A stretch of 64,000 bases of DNA. It comes from CAWUFC02 sp963921335 (GTDB taxonomy: Bacteria > Pseudomonadota > Gammaproteobacteria > Pseudomonadales > Halieaceae). Of the stretch, positions 16,892 through 25,852 are shown piece after piece. The notes beneath the pieces were generated by a model. That model saw only the letters and a program-made list of their open reading frames with translations. It did not search any database and was not told where the DNA came from. Both the position numbers and the translations under genes were made by a program. The stretch is taken from positions 1,860,001-1,924,000 of the forward strand of contig CAWUFC020000001.1 of NCBI GenBank assembly GCA_963921335.3, written 5' to 3'. Positions within the stretch are counted from its first letter, which is position 1. Each line of letters begins with the position of its first letter.

Positions 16892-19032
16892 GCTAATCAT
16901 CTTGCTGTTGTGTTTTGGGCTTGCTGCCTGCGACACCCCCTATGAGGATGCGGGCAAGGTAACCCCCATAGCCCGCGCGCTCGATAGCTCTGCTGCTGGT
17001 GCAAGGTCTGGAGGCAAGCACATCCTGTTTGGGGATTTGCATGTGCACACCACGTACTCCACCGATGCCTTTCAGCACAGTCTCAGCTTTTATGGGGGAG
17101 AGGGCGCGCAACCGCCCGCTGACGCCTGCGATTACGCGAGATTCTGCTCCCGCCTGGATTTTTGGAGTATCAATGATCACGCATTTTCGCTGACGCCCGA
17201 GCGCTGGGCCGCGACCCGCCAGAGCCTGCGAGATTGCAATGCCGTTGGCGGTGATGAGCCGGATACGGTCGCCTTTGTCGGCTACGAGTGGACCCAGAAT
17301 GGCACGGTGCCCGATACCCATTACGGGCACAAGAACGTCATTTTTCCCGGGCTAAGTGATGCAGACCTGCCCAGGCGACCGATTGCTGCTGCCTCTGACC
17401 TGTCCAACTTTAACGTGCCTCTGGATGCCGCAGGCCTGCTGCTTGAATCGATCAAGGGCCTGTTTCAGGACGAGGGGCATCAGCAATCCCATTGGCGCAA
17501 CCTGCATTATTCACTCACTACATTCACTGTGCCCAGCTGCGAGGACGATGTGCCCTTTGGTGAGTTGCCCCTGGACTGTCGCGAAGTGGCGCACAATCCG
17601 TCAGAGCTGTTTGAAAGGTTGCGCCGCCAAAGCGACGACTACCTGGTGATTCCCCACGGCACCAGCTGGGGGTTGTATACCCCGCCGGGCGCCAATTGGC
17701 GCAAGCAGCTGGTGGGGGATATGCATGATCCCGATCACCAGACATTGATCGAGGTCTACTCCGGTCACGGGAACTCTGAAGAATATCGTTCCTGGGGTGG
17801 CGTCGCTTATGACGAAAACAACCGCGCCTACTGTCCGCCGCCTTCCGATGGTTACTTGCCCTGTTGCTGGCAGGCGGGGGAAATTGTGCGCGCAAACTGT
17901 GCCGACCCGGACACAGCTGCCTGCGAAGCCGAGGTGTCACAGGCTCGTGCCAATGCGGTGGCGGCAGGGCCCTCTGCTCATCTCACCTTGCACAACGTGA
18001 CTCAGGAAGATTGGCTCAACTGCGGGGGTCTGTGAAGACTGCTTTCTACCCGCATACGATTTGCGCCCCGGCACCTCGGCACAGGCGGCTCTGGCCCAGG
18101 CTGCATTCAGCGGTGATCAGCCGCGACACTTTCAGTTTGGCTTTATTGCGGCCAGCGATGTGCATAGCGCTCGGCCGGGAACCGGCTACAAGGAACAGGA
18201 TCGCGCTCGTACCGTTGATTTTGTCGGTGGCCGTCGGCGAGGGGGCGGTATCCAGAGTAACGGTCCCATCGAATCTCTTGCGCCCGAGCAAGTGCAGGCC
18301 TCTGTGTACACAGTGTTCAATAGCGAGCGCAATGCCTCGATGCTTTACACAGGCGGCCTTGCCGCCGTGCACAGCCAGGGTCGTAGCCGAGAGCAGGTAT
18401 GGGATGCACTGAAGCGACGCGAAGTGTATGGCACCTCTGGCCCGCGTATTCTGTTGTGGTTTGATCACCTGGATAGTGACGGGCAGAAGACCCCCATGGG
18501 GCAGCAGGTGAGTGCTGGAGATAACCCAAGGTTCAGCGTGCGGGCACTGGGTTCTTTTCAGCAAAAGCCGGGTTGCCCACAGGATTCAATCGATGCGCTG
18601 GGCGATCGATTGCAACGATTGTGCGGGGGTGAGTGTTACCACCCCGCTGATACCCGCCTAGATCTTGCGGCCATCGAGGTCATCAAGATTTTGCCGCAAC
18701 AGTCTGCCGATGAGCGCCTGGAGGATTTGATCATAGATCCCTGGCGACGTTTTGACTGTAACGGGCCCAGTTGTGAGATCAGCTTTAGCGATGAGGCATT
18801 TCTCGAGGATGGGCGCCCGGCCACTTATTATGTGCGCGCCCTGCAGGTGGCCACGCCCACCATTAACGGGGCGGGCCTGGACTGCGAACTCGACGACTCA
18901 GGGCAATGCGTCGCGGTGACATTCTGTCACGGTGATGATCGTACTCCCCGCGCGGAAGATTGCCTGGCGCCGGTGCAACATCGGGCCTGGTCCTCCCCGA
19001 TTTATGTGCAGCACCAAGTTGGCCTAAATTGA
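16857..19032 (+). pseudogene. DUF3604 lipoprotein gene broken by a frameshift in a G run
   Basis: The first part (16857-18035) starts with an ATG giving a lipoprotein signal with lipobox LAAC (Cys25), then the PHP-like GDLHVHTTYS and a NDHAF segment. The second part, open in the next frame through 19032, contains the later DUF3604 blocks (FGFIAASDVH, KRREVYGTSGPRI, QHRAWSSPIY). The frames meet at the five-G run 18024-18028. Removing one G gives a continuous C-G-V-C-E-D-C-F-L-P-A-Y-D-L-R-P-G junction. So this is one gene of about 725 codons with a +1 error or mutation. An earlier in-frame start at 16764 lies inside the upstream gene and is rejected. Confidence 0.88.
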
Positions 19033-19120
19033 CTATATTTTGCGGGTGAAGCCGTTTGGATGACCGCGACATAATGAGCGGCTGATAAATCCAATATGCT
19101 TTTTCAAAGGTATTACCCAC

Positions 19121-20308
19121 ATGTCATTGCGCAAGTTCAAACACGATTTATACATCAGCTTCGCGGGCTTCATGATGAAGTTCCTCGGCTCTCCCTCGTA
19201 CATGTTGTTTGCAGGTGAAGGCAGTGCCAGGCAGCTCTGCCGTCATATGTCCCATACCGGTGTTAAAAAGGTATTGGTTGTGACAGACAAGCCGCTGGTG
19301 GAGCTGGGCCTGGTCGACAATGTGCTGCAGGGTTTCGCGGGTACCGGGGTTGAGACCGTGGTGTTTGACGGTGTGCTTCCAGATCCGACCTTCCAGATTG
19401 TTGATGCGGGTTTGCAGGTTTATCGCGACAACAACTGCGACAGTATTTTGGCGATTGGCGGCGGTTCCGCCATGGATGCGGCCAAGATCATTGGCCTGGG
19501 TGCTACCCATCCCGGTGATCCTCGCGATTACGTGGGTTTTGGTAAAGCCAAGGAAGCTATCCCACCGCTCTATACGGTGCCCACCACGTCAGGTACCGGG
19601 TCCGAGGCGACACGCGGCGCTGTGATTTCTGATTCCGAGACGCACCAGAAAGGCATTATCTCTGGCGCGAATCTTGGTCCTACCGCAGCCTGTCTGGATG
19701 CGAGCTTGTTGACAGGGCTGCCGCCTCACATCACCGCGGCTACCGGTTTGGACGCGCTAACCCATGCGATTGAGGCCTACATCAGTGTGTGGGATGCAGG
19801 CGACGCCAAGGACAAGGCCCGCGCCGCTGTAAAGCTGGTTTTTGAGCAATTGCCAACGGCCTATGCCCACGGCGCCAATATTGAAGCCCGCGATGCCATG
19901 GCGCACGCCGCCTATATGGCCGGCCAGGCGATCAACCAGGTTAATGTGGGTAACGTGCATGCCATTGCTCACCAGTTGGGCGTTGAATACGGTATTCCGC
20001 ACGGGCTGGCCAATGCCATGGTGTTGCCCCATGTGCTGGACATGTCACTGGACTCGGCGCGTACTCGCCTGACCGAGCTGGCACAGTTAATCGGCAAGAG
20101 CAGTGCTGAAGAGTTTGTTGCTGCAGTGCGCGAACTGAATGCGACCCTGGATATTCCCGAAACCGTTGAACAGCTGAAGGCCGCCGATATCCCAGCGATT
20201 GAGAATCGCGCAGTGGAAGAGGGGGCTGGTTACTCGGTACCCCACTTTATGGAGCCAGACCAGTGTCGCAGCATCCTCAACAAATTACTGCCGGAGCAAG
20301 CAGCATGA
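19121..20308 (+). CDS. Iron-containing (group III) alcohol dehydrogenase
   Basis: A 395-residue Fe-ADH. The NAD-binding GGGSAMDAAK is at about 113-122, TSGTGSE at about 157-163, and the metal ligands fit Asp211, His215, His280 and His294 in the family spacing (DALTH, VHAIAHQLG, PHGLAN). The N-terminal 30 residues before the Rossmann part are somewhat hydrophobic but not a clear signal. The last four bases overlap the P450 start (ATGA), so the two are translated together. It probably oxidises the alcohol formed by the P450, or a precursor alcohol, to aldehyde or ketone. Confidence 0.93.
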   Translation: MSLRKFKHDLYISFAGFMMKFLGSPSYMLFAGEGSARQLCRHMSHTGVKKVLVVTDKPLVELGLVDNVLQGFAGTGVETVVFDGVLPDPTFQIVDAGLQVYRDNNCDSILAIGGGSAMDAAKIIGLGATHPGDPRDYVGFGKAKEAIPPLYTVPTTSGTGSEATRGAVISDSETHQKGIISGANLGPTAACLDASLLTGLPPHITAATGLDALTHAIEAYISVWDAGDAKDKARAAVKLVFEQLPTAYAHGANIEARDAMAHAAYMAGQAINQVNVGNVHAIAHQLGVEYGIPHGLANAMVLPHVLDMSLDSARTRLTELAQLIGKSSAEEFVAAVRELNATLDIPETVEQLKAADIPAIENRAVEEGAGYSVPHFMEPDQCRSILNKLLPEQAA

Positions 20309-21543
20309 GCTATTCAGCCAATGACCTCGTTAACGCAAAAATTATGGGCAATGAAAGTAGCATGCACGCCCTCTTTGATTATCTGCGCGAAAACGAGCCT
20401 GTGGCCCTGTGCGAGGACCCTGAGTATCGTCCCTTCTATTCCGTCACCCGCTACGATGACGTGAGAACGATTGGCAGCGAGAATGATCGTTTTCTCAGTA
20501 ATCCGCGCACCACCTTGTTGCCCGCAGCCGCCGAAGAATTTTTCAGGGAAAAATTTGGCACCCCGAATGGACTGGAAACCCTGATCCATATGGATGCGCC
20601 CAAACACCTGAAGTTGCGACGCGTCACCAAAGACTGGTTCCTGCCTCGCTCAATCGAAAAGCTCGATGCCGAGGTGAAAGCCACCGCAAAAGAGTATGTC
20701 GACAAAATGCAGGAAATGGGTGGCGAGTGTGACTTCGTTAAGGACATCACTCTGCACTATCCCCTGCGAATTATTGTTTCTATCCTGGGTTTACCCAGAG
20801 AAAGCGAGCCCACCATGCTCAAACTGACCCAGGAGATCTTCGGTGGTCAGGATGCGGATCTTGCCCGTAACCCGGGCTCCGAGGTTATGAACGCCGATAC
20901 CATTATGGAGTTCGGCGCCTATTTCGACGATGTCATCAAGGATCGCCGGGCCAATCCGCAAGACGATCTGGCGACGATTCTCGCCAATGCGGAAGTGGAC
21001 GGAGCCCCAATGGATCCCCTCGACCAGATGTCCTACTTCATCATTACTGCAGCAGCCGGTCACGACACCACCTCGGGCACCCTGGGTGCCGGCATGAAAG
21101 CGCTACTTGATCACCCCGAACAGATGGCAATCTGGCGCGATAACCCTGACCTCGATATGGGCGCTGCCAAGGAGCTGATTCGCTGGACCTCCCCGGTGAG
21201 GCACATGGTGCGCACGGCCACTGACGATTTTGAGCTGCACGGGACCCAGCTCAAGGCTGGTGACAACATTGCCCTGTGGTACCCGGCCGCGAACCGGGAT
21301 CCGCGCATATACGACAACCCCAATGAGCTCGACGTCAGCCGCGATCCCAAGCCGCAGCTGGCTTTTGGCTACGGCGCGCACATGTGTCTGGGGCAGCATC
21401 TTGCCACCCTGACCACACGGCGTTTTTTCAGGGAGTTGCTGACAAGGCTGGACGAGATAGAGATGACGGTAGACCCCAAGTGGGTGGATGCCATCTTCGT
21501 CGGCGGCTTAAAGTCTATGCCCGTTAAGTACAGCTTCAGCTAG
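20305..21543 (+). CDS. Cytochrome P450
   Basis: A 412-residue soluble bacterial P450. The I-helix oxygen-binding motif AAAGHDTTSG is at about 250-259, ExxR (ELIR) at about 290-293, and the heme-thiolate loop FGYGAHMCLG has Cys at about 361. The ATG overlaps the Fe-ADH stop by four bases; a longer frame starting at 20263 is rejected. Its overall look fits the actinobacterial/proteobacterial sterol and terpene hydroxylase group (CYP124/125/142-like), but a subfamily cannot be assigned. A Rieske oxygenase follows. No ferredoxin gene is adjacent, so electrons must come from elsewhere. Confidence 0.93.
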   Translation: MSYSANDLVNAKIMGNESSMHALFDYLRENEPVALCEDPEYRPFYSVTRYDDVRTIGSENDRFLSNPRTTLLPAAAEEFFREKFGTPNGLETLIHMDAPKHLKLRRVTKDWFLPRSIEKLDAEVKATAKEYVDKMQEMGGECDFVKDITLHYPLRIIVSILGLPRESEPTMLKLTQEIFGGQDADLARNPGSEVMNADTIMEFGAYFDDVIKDRRANPQDDLATILANAEVDGAPMDPLDQMSYFIITAAAGHDTTSGTLGAGMKALLDHPEQMAIWRDNPDLDMGAAKELIRWTSPVRHMVRTATDDFELHGTQLKAGDNIALWYPAANRDPRIYDNPNELDVSRDPKPQLAFGYGAHMCLGQHLATLTTRRFFRELLTRLDEIEMTVDPKWVDAIFVGGLKSMPVKYSFS

Positions 21544-21549
21544 CCTGGT

Positions 21550-21570
21550 GGCCCCGCAGATTGCGGGGCC
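21550..21570. terminator. Perfect GC-rich hairpin after the P450 gene
   Basis: GGCCCCGCA and TGCGGGGCC form a perfect 9-base stem with a 3-base loop, six bases after the P450 stop. There is no T run after it, so it may be a rho-dependent or partial terminator, or an mRNA 3'-end stabiliser between the Fe-ADH/P450 pair and the Rieske gene. Confidence 0.6.
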
Positions 21571-21669
21571 TAACTACTTAGACCAAAAACAATTCAACAG
21601 AAATCTTTTGTTGAGGCCCCTCAAGGCCTTGTCTATTATTTGGACGTTATCTAACAGAGGTGTGCGTCC

Positions 21670-22602
21670 ATGAGCCGCTTTCCGTTTCCACTGCCTCACG
21701 GCTGGTTTCATGTGGGTTACAGCGACAAGCTCGAGCAAGGCCAGATTGATTCTCTGCACTATTTTGGGCGCGATCTGATCCTCTGGCGCGATGAGGCCGG
21801 CAATGCCCATTTGCAGGACGCCTACTGCCCGCATCTGGGCGCCCACATTGGGGTTGGCGGTAAGGTCAAAGGCGAGTTGGTGGAGTGCCCATTTCATCAT
21901 TGGCGCTTCGACGGTGAAGGTAATGTTGCCGAGATCGACTATGCCAAGCGATTGAACGATAAAGCCTGTCTGCCGACCTATCCCGTTGTCGAGCACTACG
22001 GCGTGATCATGGCCTGGTACCACCCCGAGGGTGTGGAGCCCTTGTGGGAACTGCCACCTATACCTGAGGCAGACAGTGAGGAATGGGTAGGTCCTTTCTC
22101 GGAAGCACATACCGTGCGCACCGCACTGCAGGAGATGGCAGAGAACACCGCCGACGGCGCCCACTTTGTGACCATTCATAATCACCCCGGGGATGCTGAG
22201 TACGGTGACTTTCGCTTTGAAGGCCCCAGCATGATCATGCGCAGCACCCAGCATTTCCCGAGCTCACAGGGAACGGTGGAGGGCACTCTGGGCACTGACA
22301 CCATGGGTTTTGGTTTCTCTGTGACCCGCTATCAGACACTGGTAGATGTCTGCATGGTGGGTACCACGGTCGCCGTGGATGATGAGCAGGTAGAGCAGCA
22401 CTTTCACGTGTACTACAAAAATCCCGAGCGCGATGAAAAAACCGATCGCATCGGTCAGGCCTTTGTGAAAGAGGTGAATCGCCAGTTTGGAGATGACATA
22501 CCCATCTGGGAGAACAAGATTTACAGGTCTGACCCGAAGTTGTGCGATGGCGATGGGCCGATCGCCCGATTCCGAAAGTGGGCCGGGCAGTTCTACGCCT
22601 GA
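21670..22602 (+). CDS. Rieske [2Fe-2S] oxygenase (KshA-like)
   Basis: A 310-residue Rieske non-heme iron oxygenase. The Rieske cluster ligands are Cys53-x-His55 (YCPHLGAH) and Cys73-x2-His76 (ECPFHHW). The mononuclear iron region is ENTADGAHFVTIH, with His165 and His170 spaced as in ring hydroxylases such as 3-ketosteroid 9-alpha-hydroxylase KshA and cholesterol 7-desaturase. Size and layout fit the KshA/DAF36 group more than two-subunit aromatic dioxygenases. Downstream and three bases away is a broken CoA ligase gene. The reductase component is not encoded nearby. Confidence 0.9.
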   Translation: MSRFPFPLPHGWFHVGYSDKLEQGQIDSLHYFGRDLILWRDEAGNAHLQDAYCPHLGAHIGVGGKVKGELVECPFHHWRFDGEGNVAEIDYAKRLNDKACLPTYPVVEHYGVIMAWYHPEGVEPLWELPPIPEADSEEWVGPFSEAHTVRTALQEMAENTADGAHFVTIHNHPGDAEYGDFRFEGPSMIMRSTQHFPSSQGTVEGTLGTDTMGFGFSVTRYQTLVDVCMVGTTVAVDDEQVEQHFHVYYKNPERDEKTDRIGQAFVKEVNRQFGDDIPIWENKIYRSDPKLCDGDGPIARFRKWAGQFYA

Positions 22603-22605
22603 TCG

Positions 22606-24186
22606 ATGTACTTTCCTGATTACGACGACGATGCCAATCGTCGACTGGGTAGCATTCTTGCGCTGCAGGCGCAGCACAATGGTGAGACCTGCTTTATTCT
22701 TGAGGGTGATGCCCGCCACAGTTACTCGGAGGTAAATGCCACGGTTAATCGCTATGTGCGCGGCCTTGAGCAACTGGGTATCAAGCCCGGCGATCGCCTG
22801 CTGATTTTTCTTCACGGTTGCAGCGAGTTTATTTACCTGGCTCTGGCGGCCAGCAAGTTGGGTGCGGTGTGGGTGCCGGTCAATACTGACTATCGCGGCG
22901 ACTGGTTGGCGGAGACTATCAACGACACTCGCGCCAGCCTGCTGGTGACCGAGCATGAGTTGCTGGAACGCATTGATGAGGTACGCGACCAGGTGGCGTT
23001 TGGGCCGCAGCTGCTCAAATCCGAGCTTTCGCAATTTGACAGACTGGATGCTGGCGAACCGGATATGTCGCACATTCATTATGGCGATACCTGTGCGATT
23101 CTGTGGACTTCCGGCACTACCGGTAAATCGAAAGGCGTGATGCAAAGCCACAATGTCTGGGTGCGTGCCTGCCTGAATAACCACGCCAACTACGAGACCC
23201 GCCCAGGCGACGTGGCCTACAACGGCCTGCCCATGTACGACTCGGCAGCCTGGGTGGCCAATATTTATCACGCGCTGATCGCAGGTATTGGCGTGGCGAT
23301 TGATTCGGTGTTCTCTGTGGGCGAGTTCTGGGATCGCATACGTTTTTATGGCGCTACCTAGGGGATGACCCTTGGTGCGATGCACATGTTTCTCTGGAAT
23401 CTGCCAGAGCAGGGCAGTGATGCCGAAAACCCCCTGCGCATGGCTAATATGGTGCCCATGCCCGAGCCATTGCTAAAACCGTTTTGCGCGCGATTTGGTA
23501 TTGATGGGATTCTGCAGGGCTTTGGCCAGAGTGAGGTCATGCTGCTACTCAGTCGCAAAGACACACCAGAGAAACCCTGGAAGGCCAATGCCCTGGGTGG
23601 TCTGTCTGAAGGCCTGGAGTTGGCACTGCTGGGTGACGACGGGGAGCCGGTGGCGGTCGGGGACACCGGTGAGTTTTGTGTAAAGGAAACCCAGCCGCAC
23701 CAGATATTTAACGGCTACTTTGAAAACCCCGAAGCAGAGGCAGCCGCCTTTACCAATGGTTGGTACCACACCGGGGATCTGGGCTTGCAGGACGACGAGG
23801 GAAACTATTTCTTTGTCGACCGCAAGAAGGATGTGATCCGTTACAAAGGGCGTAATGTATCTTCAGTACAGGTGGAGGGGATTGCCATGCAGCACCCTGC
23901 CGTGGCCGGTGCTGCCGCTTACGCGGTGCGGTCCGATGAGCTGGACACTGAAGATGAGATCAAGCTCGATGTGATTCTTGCGCAAGGGCAGGGCCCTTCG
24001 GCAGAAAACATTGCCCGTCATATCAATGAACGGGCGCCTTATTTTATGGTGCCACGTTACATCGAGTTCGTGCAGGCATTACCCTATACCCCCACCAACA
24101 AGGTGCAGAAGTACAAATTGCGTGAACAGCCTCTGGCACAAGAGGTCTGGGATCGTACCCACACTGATTTCAAATTGGAGCGGTAA
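22606..24186 (+). pseudogene. AMP-dependent acyl-CoA ligase gene with in-frame TAG
   Basis: Both parts (22606-23361 and 23365-24186) are in the same frame and together align with the intact ligase at 9618-11225. The ATP-binding LWTSGTTGKSKG is in the first part and YHTGD plus DRKKDVIRYKGRN in the second. The TAG at 23359-23361 falls exactly where the paralogue has Gln (GATQ), so a single CAG-to-TAG change explains it. Unless the stop is suppressed or is a sequence error, the product is a 251-residue N-terminal fragment without the C-terminal domain and inactive. Confidence 0.9.
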
Positions 24187-25068
24187 ATGAAAATCGGATT
24201 ATGTCTGCCGTACTTTAAGGCTGGCGTCACACGCGAGCAGTTCCATGCCTGGTTTAAAGCCATTGACCAGGGTCCATTCCACAGTCTGTCCTGCGGTGAG
24301 CGCATTCTGGGGCCAACCTATGACATGCGCATTATGCTGGCGGCAGCAGCCACTGCCACCGAGCGGATAGAGATCAATACCACCCTGTATGTGTTGCCCA
24401 TGCACGATGCGGTGCGCGCCGCCAAAGAAATCGCCACCCTTGATGCGATGTCTGGCGGTCGTCTTAAAGTGACCGTGGGTTACGGTGGTCGCCCTTGGGA
24501 CTACCAGGCGGTGAGCATGGAGTACAAGGGTCGTCACGCGCGCATGGACGAGCAGGTCGCAACGATGAAGTCGATCTGGGCGCAGCAGCCGCCGTTTGAA
24601 GGTGTCGATCCGGTGGGGCCTGTGCCGGTTCAGCCTGGTGGCCCGCAAATCTATACAGGAGCCATGGGTCCTAAAGGCATGGCCCGCAGTGCCCAGTGGG
24701 CTGATGGCGTTTATGCCTTTTCTGGCAATGGTGAGCTCAGCGAAATCCGCGACACCCTGAATCTCGCTGACTCCTGGTGGGCCGAGGCCGGTCGCAGCGA
24801 CAAGCCGTACCACCTGGGCGGTTTCTGGTACACGCTGAGCGACGGTGGCCAGCAAACCCTGTACCAGTATGTGTATGACTACCTGGAAATCGCGGGCAAG
24901 GACATTGCCGAGTGGATGGCCGGTAATCAGCACCGCAGCAACACCGATGCGGTCAAAGAGGCACTGGATAACCTGGAAGAAGCGGGTTGTGAGGAGATTA
25001 TGCTATCGCCGGTAACTGCGGAGCTCTGCGAGATTGATCGGCTGGTGGATATTCTGGAGACCCGCTAG
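24187..25068 (+). CDS. LLM class flavin-dependent oxidoreductase
   Basis: A 293-residue luciferase-like monooxygenase barrel. It has the usual MKIGLCLPYF opening, ATERIEINTTLYVLPMHDAVRAAKEIATLDAMSGGR (the conserved strand-helix segment) and VGYGGRPWD. The ATG directly abuts the preceding ligase stop. Members use FMN or F420 and act as monooxygenases, reductases or dehydrogenases; the sequence does not settle which. It closes the P450-Rieske-ligase run. Confidence 0.88.
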   Translation: MKIGLCLPYFKAGVTREQFHAWFKAIDQGPFHSLSCGERILGPTYDMRIMLAAAATATERIEINTTLYVLPMHDAVRAAKEIATLDAMSGGRLKVTVGYGGRPWDYQAVSMEYKGRHARMDEQVATMKSIWAQQPPFEGVDPVGPVPVQPGGPQIYTGAMGPKGMARSAQWADGVYAFSGNGELSEIRDTLNLADSWWAEAGRSDKPYHLGGFWYTLSDGGQQTLYQYVYDYLEIAGKDIAEWMAGNQHRSNTDAVKEALDNLEEAGCEEIMLSPVTAELCEIDRLVDILETR

Positions 25069-25079
25069 CAGCCGTTGTT

Positions 25080-25682
25080 TCAGAGTCCGTGGATCACCAG
25101 ATCAATGGCTTGCTTTATATCGCTGTCATCTGAGTAAGGGTTGACGACCATTGCTATGGACATGCGCCCGAACCAATCGAGTAGTGCCTCGCGTTTTGAT
25201 TCCAGGTGCGGATGTTGGTTAAACACGGGTTGCAAGGATATCGCGAGAATGTCCCTCAGCATCGCTGCGCTGTCTTCCTGGTTGATCAAATCAGGTCGAT
25301 GGGACGTCACAATCGAGCTCAGAAAGCGTGAATAAACCGAGTCGGTTTTTAGTGTCTCGTTCTGTAGCTGAATGATCGTCAGGAGCTGTTGATCCAAATC
25401 TTCAAGTCCTCTTATGGACTCCGCCGCAGACCTGGCCGCTTCGATGAAAATGTGCTGGACTGCCGCCTGGTAGAGCACTCTGATATTCGCAAAGTACTTA
25501 TATAGCGTTGGGCGAGTAACGCCTGCGGTGCGCGCAACTTCAGCAATGCTGGCCTTCTGCAGTCCAGATTCCATGCTCGTTTGAATGAATGCCTGGATGA
25601 TCCGCTCGCGACGCCCTTCAAAGCTCGCGGGCATATCCCCTGACCAGTCGGGTGACTTCGCTCTTGCTGATTCTTCTACCAC
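25080..25682 (-). CDS. TetR family transcriptional regulator
   Basis: A TetR repressor of about 200 residues. The helix-turn-helix is SIAEVARTAGVTRPTLYKYFANIRVLYQ. The start is uncertain: GTG at 25682 has a GGAG ribosome-binding site ten bases before it and is preferred; ATG at 25634 (MPASFEGRRERII) is the alternative. A longer frame reaching 25781 crosses the promoter region. It diverges from the TonB receptor gene, which it probably controls. Confidence 0.85.
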   Translation of the reverse strand: MVEESARAKSPDWSGDMPASFEGRRERIIQAFIQTSMESGLQKASIAEVARTAGVTRPTLYKYFANIRVLYQAAVQHIFIEAARSAAESIRGLEDLDQQLLTIIQLQNETLKTDSVYSRFLSSIVTSHRPDLINQEDSAAMLRDILAISLQPVFNQHPHLESKREALLDWFGRMSIAMVVNPYSDDSDIKQAIDLVIHGL

Positions 25683-25772
25683 GTTTACTCCAGGTACAAA
25701 TTCTTGGCATATGTAGGCAAACCATCCTCTCAGATTGAGTGGTGCTTGCGCTCGCCCTTTCTGGGCACTACA

Positions 25773-25797
25773 TTTACACAAATGCTAAATCTGTAAA
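25773..25797. promoter_or_regulatory. Weak inverted repeat upstream of the TonB receptor
   Basis: TTTACA (25773-25778) and TGTAAA (25792-25797) are perfect 6-base arms separated by 13 bases, about 55 bases before the receptor start and between it and the TetR gene. It may be a regulator site, but short AT-rich arms also arise by chance. Confidence 0.3.
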
Positions 25798-25852
25798 ACA
25801 GCTTTTTGGCGCCTGCATAAATTTAATAACACCCATACAGGGGGAGCTACAC

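Noticed and set aside
22264..23385. 373-codon open frame on the minus strand
   Set aside because: It is antisense to the Rieske and CoA ligase genes, whose motifs are clear, and has no recognisable domain or ribosome-binding site.
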